Source: Myxococcaceae bacterium
GTDB lineage: Bacteria > Myxococcota > Myxococcia > Myxococcales > Myxococcaceae
Reading direction: 5' to 3'
Assembly (NCBI GenBank): GCA_004173515.1
Contig: SECN01000018.1
Span: 1-47,959 of the forward strand
DNA: 47,959 nt
Within the stretch, counting starts at the first letter, position 1. Every line of letters starts with the position of its first letter. The translations under genes and the position numbers were made by a program. A model generated the notes under the pieces. It made no database searches and was not told the origin of the DNA. It saw nothing but the letters and a program-made list of their open reading frames with translations. This document shows, piece by piece, positions 1 through 8,198 of this stretch.

Positions 1-21
1 GCCACCATCGACGCGGGACAT
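1..21 (-). CDS. Possible 5' end of a gene leaving the window (partial)
   Basis: On the minus strand an ATG at 21 is followed by seven open codons (MSRVDGG) to the window edge and is preceded by GGAG at a normal Shine-Dalgarno distance. This is only the start of a reading frame; nothing can be said about its product. Seen: start codon and ribosome-binding-like sequence. Inferred: that it is a gene at all. Confidence 0.3.
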
Positions 22-275
22 GACGAAACTCCAGGGCGGGGGGGGCCGACGCGGTGCTCGCGTCAGGATGCGCACCTACATCCGTTATCGCGCCAGCCAT
101 CCCGCATGTTGCGTAGCCCCCCAGTCCACAAGCGCTGTCCGGCTGCCCGCCTGCCGCGTCAAAGCCGTGGATCAATCCCGGATCATTTCGTTTTGAGCGC
201 TTTCCAAAAACGCCAACCCCTTGCTTTCACTGGGCTTCCGTCCGGAACGGAAGTCGGGTTGACCGCCGCGCTGCG
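22..275. other. Intergenic region at left edge
   Basis: No convincing gene here. The short plus-strand frame over 106-339 has no ribosome-binding site, runs into the esterase gene on the other strand and looks like a GC-driven shadow. The stretch lies downstream of the esterase and would carry the promoter of any gene starting at 21. I see no clear terminator hairpin with a T tract. Confidence 0.5.
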
Positions 276-1325
276 TCACCCAGGAACCGAGAACAATTCT
301 TCCAGGCCGGCCGGCAGATCGCATTGCCAGGCCGGGTAATTGTGGCCTCCGCTGTAGGTCCGGGCCGTGACGCGGTGGCCGGCCGCATGGAGGACGGGCA
401 GCAGGCGCTGGTTGCCGTCCAGCAGGGCCTCGAAGCGGCCGCAGTCCATCCAGACGTGGAGCGGCGGCTGGGCCTGTCGCCGGGCCATGTCGAAGACGAC
501 CATGTCGGTGCCTTCGATGGAGAAGGCGCCGGACTGGGACAGCACGCGGCCGAAGGTGCGGGGCCGGCGTTGGGCCGCGAAGAGCGCCATCAGTCCTCCC
601 AGCGAGGAGCCCAGCACCGCGTGCACGCCCGGCGTGCGCTGCTCGTCCAGGAGGGACAGCTTCTCGCGCGCGAAGGGCAGCACGCGGCGCTCCAGGAAGG
701 CGACGGTGGCCTCGCTGCAGGCGTACTCGGCGGTGCGCGCCTCGCCGCCGTTGGACACGAAGGCCATGGCCACCGGACGCATGCGGCCCTGGGCGACGAG
801 GTTGTCCACCAGCGTGGGCAACTGGACGCGCTCCAGGTAGTCGTCGCCATCCAGCACCACCATCAGCGGCACGGGCCCCGGCTCCGGCGGCGCGTAGAGG
901 GCCACCGCGCGCTTCTTCCCCACGACCCACTCGTGCGTGTCCAATTGATGGCGCGTCACGCGGCCCCGGGGCACGCCGCGCACGCGCTGGCTCAGCGTCG
1001 TGGCCTGGCCCTTGGGCATCCAGAAGCAGTGGTTGAAGCCGCCGAAGCCGTTGTCGGAGCGGCGCTCGTTGAAGGCGTCGCGCACGCGGCGGCCGTTCGC
1101 GTCCTGGAGCGCGTACTCCACATAGGCGTCCTCCGGCAGCGCCAGCGAACGCGCCCACAGGCCCTTGCCCACGCGCTCCAGCGGCAGGGGCGTCCCCCGC
1201 CAGTCCTGGAAGTCTCCCTGGAGGAAGACGCGGTTGGCGCCCTTCCACACGAAGGTGGCGGTGTCCCCATCGATGAGCGGCGTGCCCTCGCGGCGCGCGC
1301 GTGCTTCCAGCGTCTGCGTGTCCAT
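276..1325 (-). CDS. Esterase with N-terminal early-set domain (Fes/EsD type)
   Basis: The protein has 349 residues. Residues about 20-95 look like an early-set/glycogen-binding-type beta-sandwich (VFLQGDFQDW followed by a YxLxDxxGxxxxD pattern), as at the N-terminus of enterochelin-esterase-like proteins. The rest is an esterase-D/Fes-type alpha/beta hydrolase: a PLMVVLDG strand, a nucleophile elbow GSSLGG and a C-terminal SGGHNYPAW that supplies the likely catalytic His. No signal peptide is seen, so it is probably cytoplasmic. Start chosen at 1325: the reading frame stays open far upstream, but similarity to the family begins here and the upstream part is the opposite frame of the neighbouring epimerase. 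Substrate unknown; a siderophore ester or another acyl ester are both possible. Confidence 0.75.
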   Translation of the reverse strand: MDTQTLEARARREGTPLIDGDTATFVWKGANRVFLQGDFQDWRGTPLPLERVGKGLWARSLALPEDAYVEYALQDANGRRVRDAFNERRSDNGFGGFNHCFWMPKGQATTLSQRVRGVPRGRVTRHQLDTHEWVVGKKRAVALYAPPEPGPVPLMVVLDGDDYLERVQLPTLVDNLVAQGRMRPVAMAFVSNGGEARTAEYACSEATVAFLERRVLPFAREKLSLLDEQRTPGVHAVLGSSLGGLMALFAAQRRPRTFGRVLSQSGAFSIEGTDMVVFDMARRQAQPPLHVWMDCGRFEALLDGNQRLLPVLHAAGHRVTARTYSGGHNYPAWQCDLPAGLEELFSVPG

Positions 1326-1453
1326 GCGTGCCGCGCACTGTAGGCACCGCGCCGGAGTGTCGGGGGCCCGCGTGGGGCGCGCGGCGTCCCCAAGGCGGAT
1401 CCGCGTCCACCCGAGGACATCACGTCCCCGCGCCTCACGCCTCGGCGGCCCGC

Positions 1454-2371
1454 TCAGCTCCCCGCGTGCGGCAGCAGGTCTCGCAGCGCCTGGCCCAGGT
1501 CGGGGTGGCGGAACTGGAAGCCCGCCTGCAGCGCGCGCCGGGGCATCACGCGCTGGCCCTCCAGCGCCACGCGCGCCATCTCCCCGAAGCGCGCCTTGAG
1601 CACGAAGCCCGGCACCTGCAACATCGCGGGCCGCTCCAGCACCGCGCCCAGCGTGTGCGCGAAGGTCGCGTTGGTGACGGGCTCCGGCGACGTCGCGTTC
1701 ACCGCCCCTTCCAGCGTGGGGTGCTCCAGCGCGAAGCGCATCAGCGCGAGCAGGTCCTCGCGGTGCACCCAGCTCACGTACTGGTGCCCCGGGCCCACCC
1801 GTCCGCCCGCGCCCATGCGGAACACCGGGAGCATCCGGTGCAGCACGCCGCCCGCCGGGTGTAACACCACGCCGATGCGCAGGCGCACCGTGCGCATGCC
1901 GGCCTCCGCCGCGCGCAGCGCCTCCGCCTCCCAGCCCTGGCACACGTGGGCCAGGAAGTCGTCGCCGGGCGCGTCCTCCTCCGTCAGCGTCTGGCCCTCG
2001 CGCGCGCCGCCGTAGTAGCCCACCGCCGAGGCGCAGACGAAGTGCCGCACGCAGCCTGCCTGCTTCATCGCCTCCACCAGCACGCGCGTGCCCTCCACCC
2101 GGCTCTGGTGGATGCGCTGCTTGGCCTCGTGGGTCCACCGCTGGTCCACCGGCTCCCCCGCCAGGTGCACCACCGCCTCCGCGCCGGCCAGCGCGTCCGG
2201 TGACAGCGGCGTGCTCCCGTCGAAGAAGGAGCCCGTCACCCCCGGGGGCAGCCTGCCCAGGGCGTGTCCAACGTCGCGGCTGAGCACGTGCACGGTGTGG
2301 CCCGCGTCCAACAAACCCTGGACAAGCCCTGGACCCAGGAAGCCGCTGGCGCCCGTGCACGCCACCTTCAC
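1454..2371 (-). CDS. SDR-type epimerase, TIGR01777/YfcH-like
   Basis: The 305-residue protein has a Rossmann start KVACTGASGFLGPGLV (NAD(P)-binding TGxxGxxG), a conserved HLAGEPVDQRW segment after strand 4, the motif SAVGYYGG with the catalytic Tyr, and the C-terminal DUF1731-like region with PxFVLKxxFGEMA and LxxGFxFRHPDL. This layout matches the TIGR01777 epimerase group (E. coli YfcH, plant cell-division inhibitor-like proteins), whose substrate is generally unknown. It overlaps the upstream gene's stop by 4 bp (ATGA), so the two are probably translationally coupled. Confidence 0.85.
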   Translation of the reverse strand: MKVACTGASGFLGPGLVQGLLDAGHTVHVLSRDVGHALGRLPPGVTGSFFDGSTPLSPDALAGAEAVVHLAGEPVDQRWTHEAKQRIHQSRVEGTRVLVEAMKQAGCVRHFVCASAVGYYGGAREGQTLTEEDAPGDDFLAHVCQGWEAEALRAAEAGMRTVRLRIGVVLHPAGGVLHRMLPVFRMGAGGRVGPGHQYVSWVHREDLLALMRFALEHPTLEGAVNATSPEPVTNATFAHTLGAVLERPAMLQVPGFVLKARFGEMARVALEGQRVMPRRALQAGFQFRHPDLGQALRDLLPHAGS

Positions 2372-2931
2372 GGCTGGGCCTCCGTCACCGCTTCCGTCGT
2401 GAGGTCCTGGCCCACCAGCGCGCTCAGCGCGACGAAGAAGCGCGCCCGGTCCTCCGGCTTCATGCGGCCCGAGTGTCGGAAGACCAACGCGCCCTCCGCG
2501 TCCAACAGCATCACATTGGACGTCTTGGTGGGCAGCTTCCAGGGCGCCTGCCCCAGGGTGCCCTTCAGGTCGACCAGGATGGGGACGCCAGCCTTCTTCT
2601 CCTCATCCCGCACGTACGACAGGGCAATCTCCCTTGCGGGGAAGAAGTCGTACTTTTCCAGATTGGCGATTGCGACGACCCAGGCGCTTTCGAGGAGACC
2701 CCGCTCGCGCCCGCGAGCGAACAGCTCCTCCTTCAAGGGCGCGTTGAGTGTCGTGGAGTCCTTGTCCTCGTAGAACAGGATGACGGGTTTTCCACGCCAC
2801 CGTGACAGGCGCACGTGCTCGCCCTTGGAGGTGCTTAGGGTGGCATCCACCGGCTCCGAAACGGGGGGCGCGCCGCCCGCGCTCCCCGCCGCCAGGGTCA
2901 CCGTCAACGCACCTGTGATCCACGCCTTCAT
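2368..2931 (-). CDS. Secreted thioredoxin-like protein without a CxxC
   Basis: The gene encodes 187 residues. The N-terminus (MKAWITGALTVTLAAGSAGG) is a signal peptide, which places the product in the periplasm. The body resembles a thioredoxin/YtfJ-like fold: WRGKPVILFYEDKDS, a central VAIANLEKYDF strand, GVPILVDLKG and VMLLDAEGALVFRHSG. At the position where redox members carry CxxC it has EDKDS, and it has no cysteine, so it is unlikely to be a disulfide oxidoreductase. The in-frame ATG at 2997 lies inside the carotenoid promoter, so the ATG at 2931 with the signal peptide directly after it is preferred. The gene is divergent from crtE. Confidence 0.6.
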   Translation of the reverse strand: MKAWITGALTVTLAAGSAGGAPPVSEPVDATLSTSKGEHVRLSRWRGKPVILFYEDKDSTTLNAPLKEELFARGRERGLLESAWVVAIANLEKYDFFPAREIALSYVRDEEKKAGVPILVDLKGTLGQAPWKLPTKTSNVMLLDAEGALVFRHSGRMKPEDRARFFVALSALVGQDLTTEAVTEAQP

Positions 2932-2944
2932 CGGGAGACTCCCG

Positions 2945-2983
2945 TGTACAAGGTTCTGACAAACCTTAGACATAGCCTTGACA
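2945..2983 (+). promoter_or_regulatory. CarA/CarH operator: four ACA half-sites at 11-bp spacing
   Basis: ACA trinucleotides begin at 2948, 2959, 2970 and 2981, exactly 11 bp apart. Three of the four read TnnACA (TGTACA, TAGACA, TTGACA); the second is CTGACA. This matches the head-to-tail 11-bp repeat architecture (nTnnACAn) known for CarH operators, in which DNA-binding domains of one tetramer each read one repeat. The last repeat is the -35 hexamer itself, which explains repression by blocking RNA polymerase. The first two repeats are embedded in a perfect inverted repeat, AAGGTT (2950-2955) - 6 nt - AACCTT (2962-2967), which may correspond to the high-affinity palindrome described for the M. 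xanthus carB promoter. Confidence 0.8.
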
Positions 2984-3007
2984 ATCCCTGGACGCAAACG
3001 CTACCTC
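2978..3007 (+). promoter_or_regulatory. Putative carB operon promoter
   Basis: A perfect TTGACA -35 lies at 2978-2983. The best -10 candidate is TACCTC at 3002-3007 (18-bp spacer), a weak match to TATAAT as is common in high-GC myxobacteria. The start codon of crtE is about 48 bp further on. A strong -35 with a poor -10, covered by the repressor repeats, fits a promoter that is shut by CarA/CarH in the dark. Confidence 0.6.
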
Positions 3008-3054
3008 TAGCTGGAAAGGCTGCTGCCGTGCTCCCGACTCCGGAGATTCGCTGT

Positions 3055-4143
3055 ATGGCCATCCCGCTTCCCAACGTGCAGCAGCCGCCCGCGGACGTGG
3101 CGCCTCCGGAGCAGGCCTGGCTGCAGCTCGTGCAGGCACAGGTGGAAGCGGCGCTCGCCCGGTTGTTCGAGCTGCCGGACGAGGCTTCGTTGGATCCCCG
3201 CTGGACGCGGGCGCTGGAGCAGGCCCGTGGCTACGCGCTGCGCCCGGCCAAGCGGCTGCGGCCGGCGTTGGTGTTGGCGGGGCACGGGCTGGCGCGGGGG
3301 AGCACCGCGGTGCCGCCGGGCCTGTGGGGCTTCGCGGCGGGGCTGGAGCTGTTGCACACGTTCCTGCTCATCCACGACGACGTGGCGGACCAGGCGGAGC
3401 TGCGGCGCAGCGGGTTGGCGCTGCACCGGATGCTGGCGCCGGGCCGTGCGGGCGAGGACCTGGCCATCGTCGTGGGCGACCACCTCTTCGCGCGCTCGCT
3501 GGAGGCGATGCTGGAGTCGGGGCTGCCGGGCGTCTCGCGCGTGGCGCAGTACTACCTGGGCGTGTGCCGACACACGGCCGCGGGGCAGTACCTGGACCTG
3601 GACCTGTCGCGCATGCCGCTGTCGGAGGTGACGCTCCTCCAGACGCTGCGCGTGGCCCACCTCAAGACGGCGCGCTACGGCTTCAGCGCCCCGCTGGTGT
3701 GCGGCGCGATGCTGGGCGGCGCGGACGAAACGCTCAAGAAGGGCCTGGAGCGGGTGGGCCGCTCGGTGGGCCTCGCCTACCAGTTGCGCGACGACCTCCT
3801 CGGCCTGTTCGGCGACGCGTCGGTGGCGGGCAAGGCGTGCGACGGGGACTTCCTGCAGGGCAAGCGCACCTTCCCGTTGATGGCCGCGTACGTGCGCGCC
3901 ACGCCCGCGGGCCGCGAGGAACTGGAGCGGCTGTGGGCGCTGCCGGTGGAACAGAAGGACGCGGAGGCGCTGGCCCGGGCCCGCGCGCTGGTGGAGTCCT
4001 TCGGAGGCCGCGTCGCGTGTGAGCGCGCGGTGGAGCGAGCCTCGCGTTCGGCGCGCCGCGGCCTGCTGTGCCTGCCCAATCCCCATGGCATGAGGGACCT
4101 GCTGGATGCCCTCATCGCCCGTCTGGCGCGTCGCGCTTCCTGA
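3055..4143 (+). CDS. crtE: Geranylgeranyl diphosphate synthase CrtE
   Basis: This 362-residue isoprenyl diphosphate synthase makes GGPP, the C20 precursor of phytoene. The first aspartate-rich motif is IHDDVAD (about residues 107-112), preceded by the substrate-binding PAKRLRP (64-70). The second Asp region is YQLRDDLLGLFGD, followed by QGKRTFPL. The start at 3055 (ATG, with CGGAG upstream) is preferred over the in-frame ATG at 2944, which lies within the operator and would add an N-terminus unlike the family. First gene of the carotenoid operon; the desaturase follows after 10 bp. In M. xanthus the corresponding first gene of the carB operon encodes GGPP synthase. Confidence 0.92.
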   Translation: MAIPLPNVQQPPADVAPPEQAWLQLVQAQVEAALARLFELPDEASLDPRWTRALEQARGYALRPAKRLRPALVLAGHGLARGSTAVPPGLWGFAAGLELLHTFLLIHDDVADQAELRRSGLALHRMLAPGRAGEDLAIVVGDHLFARSLEAMLESGLPGVSRVAQYYLGVCRHTAAGQYLDLDLSRMPLSEVTLLQTLRVAHLKTARYGFSAPLVCGAMLGGADETLKKGLERVGRSVGLAYQLRDDLLGLFGDASVAGKACDGDFLQGKRTFPLMAAYVRATPAGREELERLWALPVEQKDAEALARARALVESFGGRVACERAVERASRSARRGLLCLPNPHGMRDLLDALIARLARRAS

Positions 4144-4153
4144 GGACACATCC

Positions 4154-5698
4154 ATGAGCGCACAAGGCAAGCGGGTGGTGGTGGTGGGCGCGGGGGTGGG
4201 CGGACTGGCCGCGGCGGCGAGGCTCGCCCGGCAGGGCTTCGACGTCCAGTTGTTCGAGAAGACGCACGGCCCCGGTGGGCGGTGCAACCAGCTCCAGGTG
4301 GACGGGTTCACGTGGGACATCGGGCCCACCATCGTGTTGATGCCGGAGGTGTTCGAGGAGACCTTCCGCGCGCTTGGCCGTCGCATCGAGGACTACCTGA
4401 CCCTGATGCGCTGCGACCCCAATTACCGGGTGCACTTCCGGGACGGGTCGGATGTCACCTTCACGTCCGAGCTGTGCACCATGGGCCGCGAGCTGGAGCG
4501 CGTGGAGCCCGGCAGCTTCCAGCGCTACCTGTCCTTCCTGGCGCAGGGCCGCACCCAGTACCGCATCAGCCTGGACCACTTCGTCGGCCGCAACTTCGAC
4601 GGCATCTCCGACTACTTCGCCCCCAGCGTGCTGGCGAAGATCTTCAAGGCCCGCGCGCACCGCCGCATGTACGCGGACGTCAGCCGCTTCTTCCAGGACG
4701 ACCGCCTGCGCGCGGCGATGACGTTCCAGACCATGTACCTGGGCGTGTCCCCGTTCGAGTCCCCGGCCGTGTACGGCCTGCTGCCCTTCACCGAGCTGGG
4801 CGTGGGCATCTGGTTTCCCAAGGGCGGCCTGTATGCCATTCCCCTCGCGCTGGAGCGGCTGGCGCGCGAGGAGGGCGTGCGCCTGCATTACGGCGCGCCG
4901 GTGGAGCGCATCCTCACAGAAGGGGGCCGCACCACGGGCGTGCGGCTCGTGGGTGGGGAGGTGGTGCCCGCGGACGCGGTGCTGTGCAACGCGGACCTGC
5001 CGTACGCGTACGAGAAGCTGTTGGACCCGAAGGACGCGCCGTTCAAGCGCGACAAGAAGCTGCGCTTCACCTCCAGCGGCTACATGCTCTACCTGGGCAT
5101 GAAGAAGAAGGTCCCGGAGCTCTTGCACCACAACGTGATGTTCGGCCGGGACTACGCCGGTTCCTTCGAGGACATCTTCCAGCGCTTCCGCGTGCCGGAG
5201 GACCCCAGCTTCTACGTCAACGTGCCCTCGCACACGGATCCGTCGCTGGCGCCGGAGGGCAAGGACTCGCTCTACGTGCTCGTGCCGGTGCCGCACCAGC
5301 ACGCGAACCTGGACTGGAAGACCGAAGGGCCCAGGGTGCGCGCGAAGGTGTTCCAGCGCCTGGGCGAGCTGGGCTTCCCCGACCTGGAGGCGGACATCGA
5401 GGTGGAGCGTGTGTTCACCCCGGACGACTGGGCGGGCACGTACAACCTGGCGCGCGGCAGCGCGTTCGGGCTGGCGCAGAACTTCTTCCAGGTGGGGCCC
5501 TTCCGTCCGGCCAACGTGGATCCGAACGTGAAGAACCTCTTCTTCGTGGGCGCCTCCACCCAGCCGGGCACGGGCCTGCCCACGGTGCTCATCTCCGCGC
5601 GGCTCGTCACCGAGCGGCTCGTCACCTGGGCCCGGAAGCAGGGCGTGACGCCGTCGCCGCGCACGCAGACGCCGACCCCCGTGGAGGTGGCGGCATGA
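4154..5698 (+). CDS. crtI: Phytoene desaturase CrtI (CrtIa type)
   Basis: The 514-residue FAD enzyme has the dinucleotide-binding motif VVVVGAGVGGLAAA at residues 8-21, the CrtI hallmark GPGGRCNQL and the C-terminal signature VGASTQPGTGLPTVLISARL. It desaturates phytoene. In M. xanthus the enzyme in this operon position (CrtIa) only reaches zeta-carotene and needs an unlinked partner, CrtIb, to make lycopene; whether that holds here is inference. Start at 4154 follows GAGGA that overlaps the crtE stop; the stop overlaps the crtB start (ATGA). Confidence 0.92.
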   Translation: MSAQGKRVVVVGAGVGGLAAAARLARQGFDVQLFEKTHGPGGRCNQLQVDGFTWDIGPTIVLMPEVFEETFRALGRRIEDYLTLMRCDPNYRVHFRDGSDVTFTSELCTMGRELERVEPGSFQRYLSFLAQGRTQYRISLDHFVGRNFDGISDYFAPSVLAKIFKARAHRRMYADVSRFFQDDRLRAAMTFQTMYLGVSPFESPAVYGLLPFTELGVGIWFPKGGLYAIPLALERLAREEGVRLHYGAPVERILTEGGRTTGVRLVGGEVVPADAVLCNADLPYAYEKLLDPKDAPFKRDKKLRFTSSGYMLYLGMKKKVPELLHHNVMFGRDYAGSFEDIFQRFRVPEDPSFYVNVPSHTDPSLAPEGKDSLYVLVPVPHQHANLDWKTEGPRVRAKVFQRLGELGFPDLEADIEVERVFTPDDWAGTYNLARGSAFGLAQNFFQVGPFRPANVDPNVKNLFFVGASTQPGTGLPTVLISARLVTERLVTWARKQGVTPSPRTQTPTPVEVAA

Positions 5699-6741
5699 AC
5701 GCCACCGAATCCCCGGCGCTCATCGCGCAGGGCTACCGCAGGGCGCGCGTCGTCACGCGGCACCACGCGAAGAGCTTCTTCTTCGCCTCCTACCTGCTCT
5801 TCGGCCAGCGCAAGAAGGCGGCCTTCGCGCTGTATGCCTTCTGCCGGCGCCTGGACGACCTGGTGGACGCGGGCGAGAGCGCGCTGGAGGGCTCCCCCCT
5901 GGACCTGCCCACGCGGCTGGCCCGGGCGCGGCAGCGCGTGGCGGAGGTGTACCTGCCGCTGCCGGAGCTGGCCTCCAAGGAGCTGGGGCCTCCGGCCTCG
6001 CGGCAGCCCGCCGTCGACGCGCCGTCGCCGTGGGAGCCGAGCGAGTTCGCGGCGCTGCGCCACACCATCCACCGCTACCGCATCCCGGAGCAGCCCTTCC
6101 AGGACCTCATCTCCGGCATGGAGATGGACCTGACGAAGCGCCGCTACGAGACCTGGGAGGAGCTGGAGCTGTACTGCTACCGGGTCGCGGGGGTGGTCGG
6201 GTTGATGTTGACGCCGGTGCTGGGCTGCGAGGACGCGCGCGCGGTGGAGCCCGCGGCGGACCTGGGCCGGGCCATGCAGCTCACCAACATCCTGCGCGAC
6301 GTGCGCGAGGACCTGGAGCGCGACCGGGTGTACCTGCCCGCCGAGGAGCTGCGCGCCTTCGGGCTCACCGAGGACGACCTGCGCCGGGGCCAGGTGGATG
6401 AGCGGTGGCGCGCCTTCATGCGCTTTCAGATCCAGCGCGCGCGGGCGTACTACGCGCGCGCGGCGGGCGGCGTGAAGTACCTCACCGGCTTCGGCAGCCA
6501 GCGCATGGTGCGGCTGATGGGCGGCATCTACGGCGACATCCTGCGCGACATCGAAGCGCGGGATGACGACGTGTTCAGCGCCCGGGCCCATACGACGAAG
6601 GGCCGCAAGCTGGCGCTGGCGACGGCCGCGTTCGTGCGCCCCCGCTCGGTGCTGCGGGAGTCCGACACGGCCCTGCCGCTGCTGGCGCCGTCCGCGCCGT
6701 CCGCGCCGCTGCTGTCCACGGGCACGGGAGGTCCGGCATGA
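5695..6741 (+). CDS. crtB: Phytoene synthase CrtB
   Basis: This 348-residue squalene/phytoene synthase condenses two GGPP to phytoene. Both Asp-rich motifs are present: RRLDDLVDAGE near residue 50 and LRDVREDLERDRVYLP near residue 205, with the usual KSFFFAS start and AMQLTNILRD before the second motif. The C-terminus ends in a Pro/Ala/Ser-rich tail (SAPSAPLLSTGTGG) outside the family core. Start ATG at 5695 lies in the ATGA overlap with crtI; the stop is in the ATGA overlap with the next gene. The same frame is open much further upstream, inside crtI, which is a GC artefact. Confidence 0.93.
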   Translation: MNATESPALIAQGYRRARVVTRHHAKSFFFASYLLFGQRKKAAFALYAFCRRLDDLVDAGESALEGSPLDLPTRLARARQRVAEVYLPLPELASKELGPPASRQPAVDAPSPWEPSEFAALRHTIHRYRIPEQPFQDLISGMEMDLTKRRYETWEELELYCYRVAGVVGLMLTPVLGCEDARAVEPAADLGRAMQLTNILRDVREDLERDRVYLPAEELRAFGLTEDDLRRGQVDERWRAFMRFQIQRARAYYARAAGGVKYLTGFGSQRMVRLMGGIYGDILRDIEARDDDVFSARAHTTKGRKLALATAAFVRPRSVLRESDTALPLLAPSAPSAPLLSTGTGGPA

Positions 6742-8198
6742 AGACCTCGCGCGTGGCCGTGATTGGCGGCGGCATCGGTGGGCTGACCGCGGCGGGGCTC
6801 CTGGCGAAGGAGGGCCACGCGGTGACGCTGTTCGAGGGCGGCCCGTGCCTGGGCGGCAAGGCCCAGGCCGTCACCGTGGAAGGGCTCACGCTGGACACCG
6901 GGCCCACGCTGCTGACGTTGCCGGCGCTGGTGCGAGGCACCTTCGAGAAGCTGGACGCGTTGGACCTGCTGCCTGCGTTCACGGAGTTGGATCCGCAGTG
7001 CACCTACCGCTTCACGGACGGGTGCGACTTCACCGCGTACAAGGACCTGGAGCGCATGGCGGACAGCGCCGCCGAGCTGCGCCCCGGTGAGCGCAAGGGC
7101 GTGCACGCGTTCTACGCGGAGGCCGCGGCCATCTGGCGCGCGGCGGGCGAGCCCTACCTGGAGGCCCCCTTCGAGGGCATGCCCGGCTTCATGGCGCGCG
7201 TGGCCCGCCGGGGCATCGGCGCGATGCTGGCGGGGATGCAGATGGACACGCTGCATGCGCTGGCGGCGAAGCACTTCCAGACGCAGCACCTGCGACAGTA
7301 CGTGGGCCGCTTCGCCACCTACGCGGGCGGCTCCCCGTATGCGTCCAGCGCGGCGTTCGCGCTCATCCCGCATATCGAACACGCGTACGGCGTGCACCAT
7401 GTGAAGGGCGGCATCGGCGCGCTGGTGGCGGCCCTGGGCCAGGCGGTGCGACGACAGGGCGTGACGGTGCACCTGGACACGCGCGCCCGCTTCGAGCGGA
7501 CACCCGAAGGCTACCGCGTGGGCCCGGGCTCGGAGTTGTTCGACAGCGTGGTGGTGAACGCGGATCCGCTGGCGTCGCTGCGCCGCGACTCCGAGCCCCT
7601 GTCGCTGTCCGGCTTCGTGCTGCTCCTGGAGGTGGAGGGGCGCCCGTCCCTGCCGCACCACACGGTGCTCTTCGGCGGGGACTACCAGCGCGAGTTCGAG
7701 GAGCTCTTCGCGGGACGGCTCGCGACGGACCCCACGGTGTACTTCTGCAACCCGTCCGCCACCGACCCGAGCATGGCGCCGCTGGGCCGCACGGGCCTGT
7801 TCGTGATGGTGAACGCGCCGGCCATGCCGGTGGGCGCCTCCCAGGCCGAGCAGGCCGAGCAGGCCGAGCGCGACTGGGAAGGGATGGCGGAGCGCGTGCG
7901 CACGCAGATGTTCGACAAGCTCCTCCATCACTACCCAGGGCTGCGCGGAAAGACGCGCGTGGTGGGACAGCGCACGCCGGTGGACCTGGCCGCGCAAGGT
8001 GCGCCGGGGGGCTCCATCTACGGCTTCCTGCCGCACGGCCGCTTCGGGCCCTTCCGTCGGCCGCGCATCCGGGGCGGGACGCCGGGTCTGTTCTTCGCGG
8101 GCGGCGGCACGCACCCGGGCGGTGGGGTGCCGCTGGTGATGCTGTCGGGCCGGTTCGCCGCGGAGATGGCCTCCGCCCACCTGAGGGGGCGCGCATGA
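6738..8198 (+). CDS. crtD: Second CrtI-type carotenoid desaturase (CrtD-like)
   Basis: The 486-residue protein has the FAD motif VIGGGIGGLTAAGLLA near residue 8, then GGPCLGGKAQA, LDTGPTLLTLP and a C-terminal FFAGGGTHPGGGVPLVMLSGR. It is clearly a CrtI-family flavoprotein but is distinct from the first one. With crtC directly downstream, a role as the 3,4-desaturase of hydroxylated (1,2-hydrated) carotenes is most likely; in M. xanthus the gene in this position is orf4. It could also act as an additional carotene desaturase. An insertion of three QAE units (DNA repeat at 7842-7868) lies in a surface region before the C-terminal domain. Confidence 0.8.
   Translation: MKTSRVAVIGGGIGGLTAAGLLAKEGHAVTLFEGGPCLGGKAQAVTVEGLTLDTGPTLLTLPALVRGTFEKLDALDLLPAFTELDPQCTYRFTDGCDFTAYKDLERMADSAAELRPGERKGVHAFYAEAAAIWRAAGEPYLEAPFEGMPGFMARVARRGIGAMLAGMQMDTLHALAAKHFQTQHLRQYVGRFATYAGGSPYASSAAFALIPHIEHAYGVHHVKGGIGALVAALGQAVRRQGVTVHLDTRARFERTPEGYRVGPGSELFDSVVVNADPLASLRRDSEPLSLSGFVLLLEVEGRPSLPHHTVLFGGDYQREFEELFAGRLATDPTVYFCNPSATDPSMAPLGRTGLFVMVNAPAMPVGASQAEQAEQAERDWEGMAERVRTQMFDKLLHHYPGLRGKTRVVGQRTPVDLAAQGAPGGSIYGFLPHGRFGPFRRPRIRGGTPGLFFAGGGTHPGGGVPLVMLSGRFAAEMASAHLRGRA
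7842..7868 (+). repeat. Three perfect 9-bp tandem repeats within crtD
   Basis: CAGGCCGAG occurs three times in a row (7842, 7851, 7860) and encodes QAEQAEQAE. The repeat is in frame, so slippage would change the length by three residues without breaking the gene. Confidence 0.9.

Noticed and set aside
276..2360. One 694-codon reading frame on the minus strand
   Set aside because: Its upstream half is the opposite frame of the epimerase gene; only 276-1325 shows family features.
3007..4386. A 459-codon minus-strand frame opposite crtE
   Set aside because: Antisense shadow; composition dominated by R, Q, H and A.
4282..5694. Plus-strand extension of crtB through crtI
   Set aside because: Alternate frame of crtI with low-complexity GRAP-rich translation; crtB similarity begins at 5695.
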